From: a virus
DNA: 35,111 nucleotides
Reading direction: 5' to 3' (one strand)
IMG/VR virus record: IMGVR_UViG_3300035703_000254
Span: 1-35,111 of that record
Shown: one piece after another, positions 20,986 through 28,749 of the stretch
Numbering within the stretch: the first letter of the stretch is position 1
Layout: each line of letters begins with the position of its first letter
Notes under the pieces: generated by a model
What the model saw: the letters and a program-made list of their open reading frames with translations, nothing else
Databases searched by the model: none
Told to the model about the DNA's origin: nothing
Translations under genes and position numbers: made by a program

Positions 20986-21828
20986 ATGAGTGGATATCCG
21001 CAAAGTTGGGATCAGCCGTTTACAACACCGTTTGACCAGGGACATCAGCGCTCCGCCCAAGCTGGCCATCCGGCCTATGGGCAACAGCCCCAAGGCTATG
21101 CGCCTCAGGGCTACCCGCAGCAGCCCCAAGGGTACGCCCCGCAAGGCTACGGGGCGCCCGGGCAAGATCCTGGGTATGACTGGAGCGGCTTCGATCCCAA
21201 CGAGTACGAAGATAATTTGGCACCTCAGGGAACGCATGTTTTCCAGATCACCGATGCCGAAATGAAGACCACCAAGAAAGGCGGCCTGATGCTGGCGCTG
21301 AGGCTGGAGTTTCAAAACGGCCTGTCTGCCTTCACGAATTTCAACATCAGGAACGACAACCCGGACGCCGAGCGGATTGGCAAACAACAACTGGTCAAGC
21401 TGTTGAAATGCGTTGGCCTTACTGACATGCGGGGTGGGATCCAAAGCCTGGTGAAAAGGACGGGCACGGTCACTGTGACGCACAAGGAGGACAAGACCGG
21501 CACCATGAGGGATAACTTCGCGTGGAAGCCTGCCCAGGCTCAGGCGCCGATGGGGGCCCCAGTTCCCCAGCCGATGGCGCAACCGATGCCACAAATGGCG
21601 CCGGCTCCCCAGTGGGCACAACCTGCACCGCAACCGGTGCAACAACCGGTTCCCCAGCCTCAGCCGGTCCAGTACCCCCAACCTGTCCCCGGGATGAGCA
21701 CCGCTCCTGGTTTGCCTCAAGATGGATCCGGCATGATGCGCCCCATCGAGCAATTGCCCAGCCAGCAATTGCCGCCCCTGGATCCTCAGTTTGCCCAACC
21801 TCGCCCCAATCCTTTTCAGCAAAGGTAA
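20986..21828 (+). CDS. DUF669-like single-strand DNA-binding candidate with low-complexity tails
   Basis: A 280-residue protein with AGGAGA before ATG 20986. The core (about residues 65-180: GTHVFQITDAEMKTTKKGGLMLALRLEF... GKQQLVKLLKCVGL) has the marks of the DUF669 family, which often follows Sak4-like ATPases. The N-terminus holds tandem QQPQGYAPQGY repeats (about 32-60), and the C-terminal 100 residues are Pro/Gln/Met/Ala-rich with PVPQP repeats. Such Gln/Gly/Tyr and Pro/Gln tails are predicted to be disordered, like the acidic tails of SSB proteins in position but different in composition. Confidence 0.65.
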   Translation: MSGYPQSWDQPFTTPFDQGHQRSAQAGHPAYGQQPQGYAPQGYPQQPQGYAPQGYGAPGQDPGYDWSGFDPNEYEDNLAPQGTHVFQITDAEMKTTKKGGLMLALRLEFQNGLSAFTNFNIRNDNPDAERIGKQQLVKLLKCVGLTDMRGGIQSLVKRTGTVTVTHKEDKTGTMRDNFAWKPAQAQAPMGAPVPQPMAQPMPQMAPAPQWAQPAPQPVQQPVPQPQPVQYPQPVPGMSTAPGLPQDGSGMMRPIEQLPSQQLPPLDPQFAQPRPNPFQQR

Positions 21829-21834
21829 CCCCCC

Positions 21835-21942
21835 ATGGGCCATGATGTGGTGTTTTGGACGATGCTCATCATGGCCCTGTTGAATCTTCTCCCGCTTGGT
21901 TTTGTCGTCAGTGTTTTCGTTTCCTCCTGTCGCTCCCGGTAA
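21835..21942 (+). CDS. 35-residue membrane peptide (candidate)
   Basis: ATG 21835 to TAA 21940-21942, with AAAGG 8 bases upstream. The product is one hydrophobic helix (FWTMLIMALLNLLPLGFVVS) with a short basic end. It fills exactly the gap between the DUF669-like and helicase genes. Small hydrophobic phage peptides are common, but a chance ORF cannot be excluded. Confidence 0.4.
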   Translation: MGHDVVFWTMLIMALLNLLPLGFVVSVFVSSCRSR

Positions 21943-21947
21943 ACCTC

Positions 21948-23600
21948 ATGGAACTCAGAGACTACCAGCTTCAGGCCGTTGAGGCCTGTTGGGATGCTGT
22001 TGCCGCCGGGGAAAATCCCTTGCTGGTTTTGCCCTGTGGCGCGGGCAAAACACCCGTGGGCGCCAAACTATTGAGTGATGCCAAGGGCTGGGGCGGTCGG
22101 GCCGTGTTGTCGGTGCATGTCAAAGAACTGGCCTCGCAAATGTGCCATAAGCTCCAGTTGCTCGACCCCAACCTTTACCCCTCGATTTGCTCCGCCAGTT
22201 TGGGCTCCCATGATGCGGATGGTCCGGTGGTGATCGGCACAATCCAGACGCTCGTTCGCCGGATCAAGCAGCTTGACCATCGGGATTTGCTGTTGGTGGA
22301 TGAGGCTCACCTCTTGAGCACCGATCCCCAAAGCAGCTACCAAAAGCTGGTCAAAGGACTGAAAGAGATCAACCCGAAGCTGGCCATTGTTGGCATGACA
22401 GCCACGCCCTGGAGGCTCAAACAAGGCGAGATCTGGGGACAGGAAGGATCGACCTTTACCAAGGTCTCTTTTGAGATCGGGATCCGCGAACTCATTGACC
22501 GGGGTTACCTGGTGCCTGTCGTTTCCAAGGATTGCTTTGAGGTTGATATTTCCCAGGTGGGGATTGCTTCGACGGGCGATTACAAAGAGGGCGAACTTCA
22601 GGCCGCGTTTCGGGCCGTGGACAATGTGAGCCGGGCGGTGGATGACATGCTGACCCGGGCCGCCAAGCGTCGCCTGGGAATCGTGTTTTGCACCGGGAAA
22701 GAACATGCGGTCGATGTCCGCGAGGCTCTCAGGGATCGTGGAAAGCGGGCGGAAACGATCTTTGGCGATACGCCCATAGGCCAGCGGGATTCAGTCGTGG
22801 CCGGTTTTCGCCGTGGTGAGTTTGATTACCTGGTTGCGGTCCGTTGCTTGACGACCGGTTTTGATGCTCCGGCCGCTGATCATGTCGCGCTCATGACTTC
22901 AACTACCAGCCCCGTCCTTTATTCCCAGATGGTGGGGCGGGTGATGCGGCCCAGCGAGGGGAAATCGACGGCGCTCCTTTTGGACTATGGCGGCAACGCG
23001 ATGAGGCATGGGCCTGTGGATCGGATTTGCCCACCTCGGCGGGCGGGTGAGCGCAAAGGTGATGCGCCAACCAAACGCTGTCCCCAGTGCCGCGAGGTGA
23101 TCTTTGCGGGCTTTCGCATTTGCCCGGATCCCGAATGTGGCTTTGAGTTTCCCGTGACGGATCGACTGGAGGCGATCGGCACCCAGGCTGATGACCTGCC
23201 CATGATGACCCAGGACGAAACACCCCTGGAACTGCCCATCCTCAACTGGTCGTACAGCATCCACCGCAAGCCCGGCAAGCCACCCGTCCTACGGGTGACC
23301 TACGGCTTTGAGCTTTACCCGGACGCATCGGAATGGATCCCGTTTGAATCGCCACACAGCTTTGGCCAACGCAAGGCCCGGCACTGGTGGAAGGCCCGGA
23401 GCCATTTCCCGGTGCCCACGACTTGTGAGGAAGCGTTGGCGATTGCCCGGCAAGGCGGTCTGGCCAAGCCCTTGCTGGCCAGAGTCAAGCTGGGTGGCCA
23501 GTACCCCGAAGTCGTGAGCGTGGAAGTGGATCGGCGCCCACCGATGAGCGCGGAGAATGTTGGGCCGGTATCTTTGGGACACCAAACGGAGCCGTTTTGA
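21948..23600 (+). CDS. SF2 DEAD/DEAH helicase with C-terminal zinc ribbon (RadD-like)
   Basis: A 550-residue protein from ATG 21948; the open frame upstream has no start with a binding site. ELRDYQLQAVEACWDAV is the Q-like motif, Walker A is PCGAGKT (29-35), motif II DEAH (118-121), motif III TATP (151-154), and motif VI QMVGRVMRP near 327. A four-Cys ribbon (CPQC...CPDPECGF) lies around 383-405. The C-terminal 140 residues resemble phage RadD-type helicases. The role is DNA unwinding in replication or branch processing next to the Sak4-like ATPase. Confidence 0.85.
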   Translation: MELRDYQLQAVEACWDAVAAGENPLLVLPCGAGKTPVGAKLLSDAKGWGGRAVLSVHVKELASQMCHKLQLLDPNLYPSICSASLGSHDADGPVVIGTIQTLVRRIKQLDHRDLLLVDEAHLLSTDPQSSYQKLVKGLKEINPKLAIVGMTATPWRLKQGEIWGQEGSTFTKVSFEIGIRELIDRGYLVPVVSKDCFEVDISQVGIASTGDYKEGELQAAFRAVDNVSRAVDDMLTRAAKRRLGIVFCTGKEHAVDVREALRDRGKRAETIFGDTPIGQRDSVVAGFRRGEFDYLVAVRCLTTGFDAPAADHVALMTSTTSPVLYSQMVGRVMRPSEGKSTALLLDYGGNAMRHGPVDRICPPRRAGERKGDAPTKRCPQCREVIFAGFRICPDPECGFEFPVTDRLEAIGTQADDLPMMTQDETPLELPILNWSYSIHRKPGKPPVLRVTYGFELYPDASEWIPFESPHSFGQRKARHWWKARSHFPVPTTCEEALAIARQGGLAKPLLARVKLGGQYPEVVSVEVDRRPPMSAENVGPVSLGHQTEPF

Positions 23601-23601
23601 A

Positions 23602-23871
23602 ATGAAGCGTGAAATGTTGAACCCAGTCAAACTTCCCTACAAGCCCAAAAAGTACAAGCAGGGTGACCATCCGTTGCCGGTTTGTGAGGTTCACAGGATG
23701 GTGAGCTATCCCAAGAGAAGAACCAATGCCATCGGTTCCTCTGTTGCGGGATCTTCGCGGGTTGGGAGCTTTTGCCTGATCCGCATGGAAGGGGAAAAGG
23801 CGATCCTTGCCGCACCAGGGCGGTGCGGATGCGACAAGGATTTTTTCGTGGTGGATGCGTGTGAGGTGTGA
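23602..23871 (+). CDS. small protein, unknown
   Basis: An 89-residue protein beginning two bases after the helicase stop. The N-terminus is basic (MKREMLNPVKLPYKPKKYKQ), the middle Ser/Gly-rich, and Cys occurs at PVCEVH, SFCLIR and RCGCDKD, which might bind a metal. No family recognised. It is in the replication operon between helicase and primase-helicase. Confidence 0.5.
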   Translation: MKREMLNPVKLPYKPKKYKQGDHPLPVCEVHRMVSYPKRRTNAIGSSVAGSSRVGSFCLIRMEGEKAILAAPGRCGCDKDFFVVDACEV

Positions 23872-23874
23872 TTG

Positions 23875-26103
23875 ATGCCGGCCATGATCGAGCAAACCCC
23901 CGATAAGTTGTTGGTGGATCGTGCCACCCTCGCCAAGAAGCGCCACCAGTTTTCCCCGGGGATGCCTGGGTGGGTGCCTCAGTGGATGGCTCAGCGGGCT
24001 TGCTGGGGCTTTCACGATGAGACGAAGCGCCCCTTGACTCCCGCCCGGGGACGGGAAGGGGGAGACCTGAAACCAGGCGGGCAAACCGTCGAGGATCGGC
24101 ACCGGTGGTTGCCGTTTCCCCTTGCCATCAAGCTGGGGGAATACAAGCTCAGCAAAGGCCGACAAATCGGCCTTTCTTTTTTTCTGGGCGAGGGTGTCGG
24201 TGGGATCGACCTGGACAAGGTGCGGGACCCGGAGACGGGCAACCTCACCACCATCGCCCACCAGGTCTATCGGCTGGCCGCCCAGCTTGGGGCCTATGTC
24301 GAAATCAGCCCCAGCGGGACAGGGTTCAAAATCTACGGGCTGTTGGGTCGGGTGTTTCGCGAAGATCGATCCAGCCTTTCCATACCGATGGGCACCGTCA
24401 CCGATGACCAGGGCCAAAGCCTTACCAGTTCCATGGAATTTGAATGCTGGCTCGCTGATCGGCATTTCTGTGTGACGGGGCGGCCGATCGGGGAGCCAGG
24501 ATCCACGGAGCCGGTGCGGCTGGAGCCGATCTTGGAGTTGATCGAGTCGCTCTTGCTCCCCCCTCCTGCCCCCGAAGCCCAGCCACCCACCAACCCGGAA
24601 GAGGCCAAGCTTTGCCAGGAGATCACTGGCCTGATGAATCAGCCAGTGGAGGATGGGGAATCGATCGGCAAATGGTTCAACCGGCTGGAACCTCGTGGGA
24701 TCGGGGCGTGGTTGATCCAGGGCCTTGGCTGGCAATTCCACAGCGAGGAAACCTCGTGCTCTCACTGGACCAGGCCGGGCAAGGACCCGCGAGCGGGATC
24801 CTCTGGGACGCTCTATTTTGACCGGGGGATCTTTCAGGTCTTCAGCCCCAACGGGAACTTGACCCGGGGAACCCATAGCCTTTTCGACCTGTACAAGATC
24901 GCCTATCACTCAGGTGATGGTCGCCTTGCGGCTCGGACCCTGGGAGACTGGAAACGGGCGGGCGCCTTGGGATCGGTGCCGATCAGCCCGGTGAGCAAAC
25001 CACCTGTTCCCGCGGCCCTCGCTCAACCTCAACCACCCAAGCCTCCCTCCAATTGCCTGGGACGGGGAACGAGCCTTGCGGAACTCAGAGCCCGCTATGG
25101 CGCACTGGAATGGGTGTGGAAAGATTGGATCGCCAAGGGCACTGTGCACCTGGTGACGGGGGACAGTGGAGCGGGCAAAACCACCGTTTTGGCCGACATC
25201 CTCATGAATGTCCACAATGATGGGCGTCTTCCCGATGGCTCCCATACCAGCATGGGACGCGGGCAAAAGATCCTGGTGGTCGATTCGGATGTTCGGGCCC
25301 ACCGTCAACTGGCCGACCTGGTGGGGAAATACGATCCCAGCCCGAACTTTGAGCCCTTCCATGTTTTCGAGCTCCTGGACCGTCCTGCCCCCCGAACAGC
25401 CACCAACTGGGAGGATCACGAAGCGTTTTTCGCGATCCTCGCCCAGACGATCCGCGAGGGCAACTATTGGGCCCTGGTTGTGGACACGGTCAGCCGGTTT
25501 GCCGGCTCCAGCCGGCTCGAAGTCGTCAACGAGCTCACCAAGTTCGTCACCCCTTTGAACATCATCGCCCGCGACCTTGGGATCCCGATCTTTTTGGTGG
25601 GCCACGCCAACGCCTCAGGGTCAGCCATGGGGCGCCACCTGGTGGGAGCCTGTGATATCGGGTGGAAGATCGGCAAACGCAAAGGCGGCGGGGATCTAAC
25701 ATGCGCTAGATCGCAAGGGGCGCCCCCGGAGCCTGGTTGCTGGCGCTTTCGCTTCTCGAAGGCGGGGCCCCTGGAATGGATCCCCCAGCGGATCCAGGAG
25801 CCCGAAGACGGCACCGATCCTGTCCCCGGAGAGGACGATGACAGCGCCGCCCTGGAGGCCTGGGTGGTCGAGTTTTTGGGAACCCAACGGGCCAGCGAAG
25901 TGGGGTACTATTCGAACACATGGGGCCAGCTTTTTCGGTCGGCGATCGATGCAGGGAAAACGACCGGGAAGAGTAAGAGCGTTTTCGGAAACGCGGTGAC
26001 CAGATTGGTCAACGCAGGGGCGATCATCGAGGTGCTCAAACCGGGCTACCAAGGCCGGCTCCAGAAGACCTACGAAATCCCGCAATCCAAACAAAGCGAC
26101 TGA
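23875..26103 (+). CDS. primase-helicase (PrimPol-like domain plus RepA/AAA_25 ATPase)
   Basis: A 742-residue protein from ATG 23875. The N-terminal half has the prim-pol core: GIDLD (near 109) with the metal-binding Asp residues, and EISPSGTGFKIYG (near 143) typical of phage and plasmid primases. The C-terminal half has Walker A VTGDSGAGKTTV (near 425), Walker B LVVDTVSRF (near 534) and LVGHANASGSAMG, the RepA-like hexameric helicase type. An extra C-terminal winged-helix-like end is possible. It would open the origin, prime and unwind. A terminator and repeats follow it. Confidence 0.85.
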   Translation: MPAMIEQTPDKLLVDRATLAKKRHQFSPGMPGWVPQWMAQRACWGFHDETKRPLTPARGREGGDLKPGGQTVEDRHRWLPFPLAIKLGEYKLSKGRQIGLSFFLGEGVGGIDLDKVRDPETGNLTTIAHQVYRLAAQLGAYVEISPSGTGFKIYGLLGRVFREDRSSLSIPMGTVTDDQGQSLTSSMEFECWLADRHFCVTGRPIGEPGSTEPVRLEPILELIESLLLPPPAPEAQPPTNPEEAKLCQEITGLMNQPVEDGESIGKWFNRLEPRGIGAWLIQGLGWQFHSEETSCSHWTRPGKDPRAGSSGTLYFDRGIFQVFSPNGNLTRGTHSLFDLYKIAYHSGDGRLAARTLGDWKRAGALGSVPISPVSKPPVPAALAQPQPPKPPSNCLGRGTSLAELRARYGALEWVWKDWIAKGTVHLVTGDSGAGKTTVLADILMNVHNDGRLPDGSHTSMGRGQKILVVDSDVRAHRQLADLVGKYDPSPNFEPFHVFELLDRPAPRTATNWEDHEAFFAILAQTIREGNYWALVVDTVSRFAGSSRLEVVNELTKFVTPLNIIARDLGIPIFLVGHANASGSAMGRHLVGACDIGWKIGKRKGGGDLTCARSQGAPPEPGCWRFRFSKAGPLEWIPQRIQEPEDGTDPVPGEDDDSAALEAWVVEFLGTQRASEVGYYSNTWGQLFRSAIDAGKTTGKSKSVFGNAVTRLVNAGAIIEVLKPGYQGRLQKTYEIPQSKQSD

Positions 26104-26128
26104 TAAGCGTTAATGTCAACGGATACCA

Positions 26129-26157
26129 AAAGGGGCTCCCAAGCCGGGGGCCCCTTT
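26129..26157 (+). terminator. hairpin terminator after the primase-helicase
   Basis: AAAGGGGC (26129-26136... reading A29 to C36) pairs with GCCCCTTT (26150-26157), with an inner CCC/GGG. The T run is short (TTTGTCGTT), so termination may be partial. Confidence 0.55.
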
Positions 26158-26174
26158 GTCGTTCTCATCATTCT

Positions 26175-26404
26175 TTAATGCTGGTCCACGCAAAAGACCG
26201 TGGACCAGTCGTGGACCAGTGCTTGGACCAGCATTAAGATTCTCTCATCTTGTTTTGTAGGTTGTCCACGAATAAGGACTTACGACCGAAGCCAACCTTC
26301 CCCCTCTCTTCGTAGTCCATATACACCCGGAATATAAGATTCCGGGGGTTTTGGACGAAGAAGAAAAGAGGGGGAGAAGGCTTGAGATTTCGAGTCTGGA
26401 CCAG
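26175..26404. repeat. iteron-like TGGACCAG repeats (candidate replication origin)
   Basis: TTAATGCTGGTCCA (26175-26188) and TGGACCAGCATTAA (26224-26237) form a perfect 14-base inverted repeat. Between them are two tandem GTGGACCAGT copies (26200-26209, 26211-26220), and a further TGGACCAG lies at 26397-26404. The sequence after it is AT-rich compared with the genome. Repeats plus AT-rich DNA immediately behind the primase-helicase are what one expects of an origin bound by its initiator. I see no gene from 26104 to 26637. Confidence 0.5.
26326..26352 (+). terminator. hairpin with T run inside the AT-rich region
   Basis: CCCGGAAT (26326-26333), loop ATAAG, ATTCCGGG (26339-26346), then GGTTTT. 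It could be an intrinsic terminator for a transcript through the origin region, or a hairpin of the origin itself. Confidence 0.45.
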
Positions 26405-26637
26405 TCTTGGATAGAAAACAAACCAAATACCGCAAATTATCAATCTTTTGAAGGTTTCCTAAGTTTACAGCCGGCTTGAAAATGCCCTGGTGGTTTCCAG
26501 GGCTCCAGCTGACGATCTTTCCCATGGGTCGGGCTGAGAGTCGAAATTTCCAAAAAATCGTCTCTTTTGGCCTTTTTTGGCCAGCTGGCGGCCTGTAGCT
26601 TGGCCGTGCTGCCTCGCATTTTCCCAAACGAGGGACC

Positions 26638-27000
26638 ATGGCCGAAAAGAAGGCCTCGAAGAAGGCCGGCGCAAAGCCGGCTGAAAAGGTTGATAGATTC
26701 TTATCACAAGTCGCAAGAGCAGGGCTTCCCAGCCCGGAAATTGAGTTTCCTTTCGCTCCAGATCGCAAGTGGCGATTTGATTACGCATGGCCCGATTTGA
26801 TGCTGGCCGTGGAGCGCGAAGGCGGCGCCTGGGTGGCAGGTCGCCACACCCGGGGCAAAGGCTTCAAAAACGATCTTGAAAAATACCTCGCCGCAACGGT
26901 GGCAGGTTGGACTATCCTTCGTGTCGATCTCGAAATGATCGAAACCGGGCAGGCGATCCAGGCCACCCAGACGATCCTCACCCGGCTCATGGATTCCTGA
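26638..27000 (+). CDS. PD-(D/E)XK-like nuclease (candidate resolvase)
   Basis: A 120-residue protein. After a Lys/Ala-rich tail (about 1-17), the pattern PEIEFPFAPDRKWRFDYAWPDLMLAVEREGGAW gives Glu34/36, Asp48 and Glu59 with a following GRHTRGKGFKNDLEKYLAATVAGWTILRV helix-strand. This is the VSR/DUF559-like restriction fold used by several phage nucleases, with Asp48 and Glu59-x-Glu61 as likely metal ligands. Placement after replication genes and before packaging suits a junction-cleaving role, but specificity cannot be read. Confidence 0.6.
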   Translation: MAEKKASKKAGAKPAEKVDRFLSQVARAGLPSPEIEFPFAPDRKWRFDYAWPDLMLAVEREGGAWVAGRHTRGKGFKNDLEKYLAATVAGWTILRVDLEMIETGQAIQATQTILTRLMDS

Positions 27001-27051
27001 GCCCTCACACCATCCGCACAAGATGCCATTTGTTTGAAACGAGGAGTTACT

Positions 27052-27261
27052 ATGCAATGCCAGCAACAGCAATCCAAGGATTTCTTTTCTCAGGAGATGG
27101 ATTTCATCCAGGCCCAGCAAAAGGTTTGCGTGGAGCGAATGCAACGGCTGGTGTCTCAGCCGGGCGTAGGCGCCCAAACCGCAAAGAGGATGCGCCAGTG
27201 GATCGAGGACGCCCGGTTCCTGTTGAGCGAAATGGGCGAAAGCCAAAGCTCACACCTCTGA
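27052..27261 (+). CDS. small helical protein, unknown
   Basis: A 69-residue protein with GAGGAG before ATG 27052. Gln-rich N-terminus (MQCQQQQSKDF) and two helices (MDFIQAQQKVCVERMQRLV, TAKRMRQWIEDARFLLSEMG). No family recognised. Its last 64 bases overlap the start of the sigma-like gene in another frame. Confidence 0.5.
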   Translation: MQCQQQQSKDFFSQEMDFIQAQQKVCVERMQRLVSQPGVGAQTAKRMRQWIEDARFLLSEMGESQSSHL

Positions 27262-27806
27262 CGCCTGAGCAACAGCGTCTGGTCGAAGATCCTGAAGTCT
27301 GGGCCATGGTGCGGCGCCTGGTCGCAAGGGCCAAGCGACGGGGCCACCCGATCACGGATGAAGTCTGGTCGGATGCTCAGTGGTCCCTTGTTCAAGCGGC
27401 ACAGGGTTACCGGCCCGAGCGGGGATCCACCTGGTGCTCATGCGCATTCCCCTGGGTGCAAGGGGCTATTGGGCGAAGCTTGAGGCGAGCACAGCGCCAC
27501 ACAGGCACCGAATCCGATCCGGCTGCCAGGCCAACCTGGGAACCAAACGAAGAGCGGGAAAGCCAAATCAAGCTGATCCGGCTCGCCATCGCCCGGATGG
27601 ACTCACCGCTCAAAGAGGTGGCCGAGCTCCGTATGGAAGGCCTGGGAATCCGGCGCATTGCCGCAAGGCTGGGCCGGTCATTCCATGTTGTCCGCGAGCA
27701 ATACACCGAAACCACCGAAAGCATTGCCCGGGCCATTGGTTACCGTTGGGACGAAGCCAGCGGGCGCCTGGTGACCGCCCAGCGGGCTCTCTTCGAGGGC
27801 ATCTGA
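27198..27806 (+). CDS. sigma-70-like factor, candidate late-gene regulator
   Basis: A 202-residue protein. GTG 27198 is chosen with AGAGG about 9 bases upstream; the open frame upstream lacks a site. Region-2-like sequence (SDAQWSLVQAAQGYRPERGSTWCSCAFPWVQGAIGRSLRRAQ, about 55-97) is followed by a linker and a region-4-like helix-turn-helix (LKEVAELRMEGLGIRRIAARLGRSFHVVREQY). That is the two-domain layout of small sigma factors. It stands directly before HNH and terminase genes, so redirecting RNA polymerase to late promoters is the likely role. Confidence 0.7.
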   Translation: MDRGRPVPVERNGRKPKLTPLTPEQQRLVEDPEVWAMVRRLVARAKRRGHPITDEVWSDAQWSLVQAAQGYRPERGSTWCSCAFPWVQGAIGRSLRRAQRHTGTESDPAARPTWEPNEERESQIKLIRLAIARMDSPLKEVAELRMEGLGIRRIAARLGRSFHVVREQYTETTESIARAIGYRWDEASGRLVTAQRALFEGI

Positions 27807-28111
27807 TGGAGCGATCGGTGGAACCATTCCGGTACAGCGAACAGCCCCAAAGCCCCCGGGTCCAATCGCGAGGCACGACAACGCAGCGAGGCTACGGGCA
27901 CAGGCACCAGGTGATCCGGCGCCTGACCCTCCAACGGGATCCGATCTGTAAGCGATGCAACCGGCTCCCATCCACCATCAGCGATCACATCCACCCAATC
28001 CTCGACGGTGGTGATCCATGGTCACTGTCCAACCGACAAGGTCTTTGCCGGTCATGTCATGATCAGAAAACCAAAGAGGATTTGGCTAAGCGCAAATGCC
28101 GTGCCAAATGA
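27806..28111 (+). CDS. HNH endonuclease of the packaging module
   Basis: A 101-residue protein in a TGATG overlap with the sigma-like gene. CKRC (about 48-51), SDHIHPILDGGDPWSLSNRQGLCRSCHDQK: the first His pair, Asn and the second Cys pair make a complete HNH motif with a structural zinc. In HK97-type phages such a protein encoded next to the terminase is needed for cos cleavage together with the terminase. The position here is exactly that. Confidence 0.85.
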   Translation: MERSVEPFRYSEQPQSPRVQSRGTTTQRGYGHRHQVIRRLTLQRDPICKRCNRLPSTISDHIHPILDGGDPWSLSNRQGLCRSCHDQKTKEDLAKRKCRAK

Positions 28112-28239
28112 CTGCTCTCATCCTAATCCATATAGACGCCCACCATATGGGGGTGAAAATTTATATGAGGGATTCAGTCTGACCGCATGGGGTCTGTGAG
28201 TGTTTAATTTTTTGCCAAAATCAGACATAGGGGGCAGGG
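28112..28239. other. AT-rich gap between HNH and small terminase, candidate cos region
   Basis: No gene is seen. It contains CCATAT twice (28137-28142 and 28143-28151 region, the second as palindrome CCATATGG), an AT-rich centre (AAAATTTATATGAGG) and a TTTAATTTTTT run near 28204. In phages with HNH plus P27-type terminase genes the cohesive-end site is usually in this gap. The exact cut cannot be read. Confidence 0.35.
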
Positions 28240-28749
28240 GTGGCCGAAAAAAAATCAAAAGCTGGCAGAAAGAAAGCCTTTGGTATCATCGTCGATTTTC
28301 CCCCAATGGATCCGCCCACCCTGACCAAAGCGCCTGAAGTCGCCGCCTACCGGGCCCTGCGAAAGTTGCTCACGGAAAGTCCGTTTTGCACGGCGGCGAT
28401 GACCGAATCGATCGAACAAGCGGCGCGGCTGAAGGTCAGGATCGAGAAGTTGCGCGAAGCGGTGGACGCCCTGGAATCTGAGGTGATCGAGCGGGAACAG
28501 GGCACATACATCCACCCGCTGGTGAAGCAACTCCATGCGGCTGAGATCAGCTACCGGGTGAGCCTGGGCGCTCTCACGCTCACGCCCAAATCAATTGCGT
28601 CCAGTCGTCTCACGGCTGGTCAGCGTGGCACCCTTGTCCCCGGTGCTCAGGGAGATGAGCCAGAGAAGCCCAGCCGCAAGCCCAGCGGGAAACGGGCCCG
28701 GGTGCTCAAAATGATGGGGCTCACCGGTGAAGCCACTCAAACAGGCTGA
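28240..28749 (+). CDS. terS: small terminase subunit (P27-type)
   Basis: A 169-residue protein starting at GTG 28240 behind AGGGG. N-terminal basic tail (AEKKSKAGRKKAF), a helical middle and ISYRVSLGALTLTPKSIASSRL near 115-135, the LTP-S-R-L signature of the P27/HK97 small terminase family. The last 35 residues are basic and disordered-like. It recognises phage DNA for packaging. It overlaps the large terminase start by 23 bases. Confidence 0.8.
   Translation: MAEKKSKAGRKKAFGIIVDFPPMDPPTLTKAPEVAAYRALRKLLTESPFCTAAMTESIEQAARLKVRIEKLREAVDALESEVIEREQGTYIHPLVKQLHAAEISYRVSLGALTLTPKSIASSRLTAGQRGTLVPGAQGDEPEKPSRKPSGKRARVLKMMGLTGEATQTG

Noticed and set aside
21855-21947. Longer helicase N-terminus from 21855
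   Set aside because: The helicase family begins at the LRDYQ motif; the extra residues are read from the small ORF and leader in another phase and have no binding site.
23485-24909. Long reverse-strand frame of 474 codons opposite the helicase and primase
   Set aside because: It lies wholly antisense to two well-supported genes; its translation has no recognisable domain and reflects codon bias on the opposite strand. The same applies to 28721-29593 and 32279-33454.
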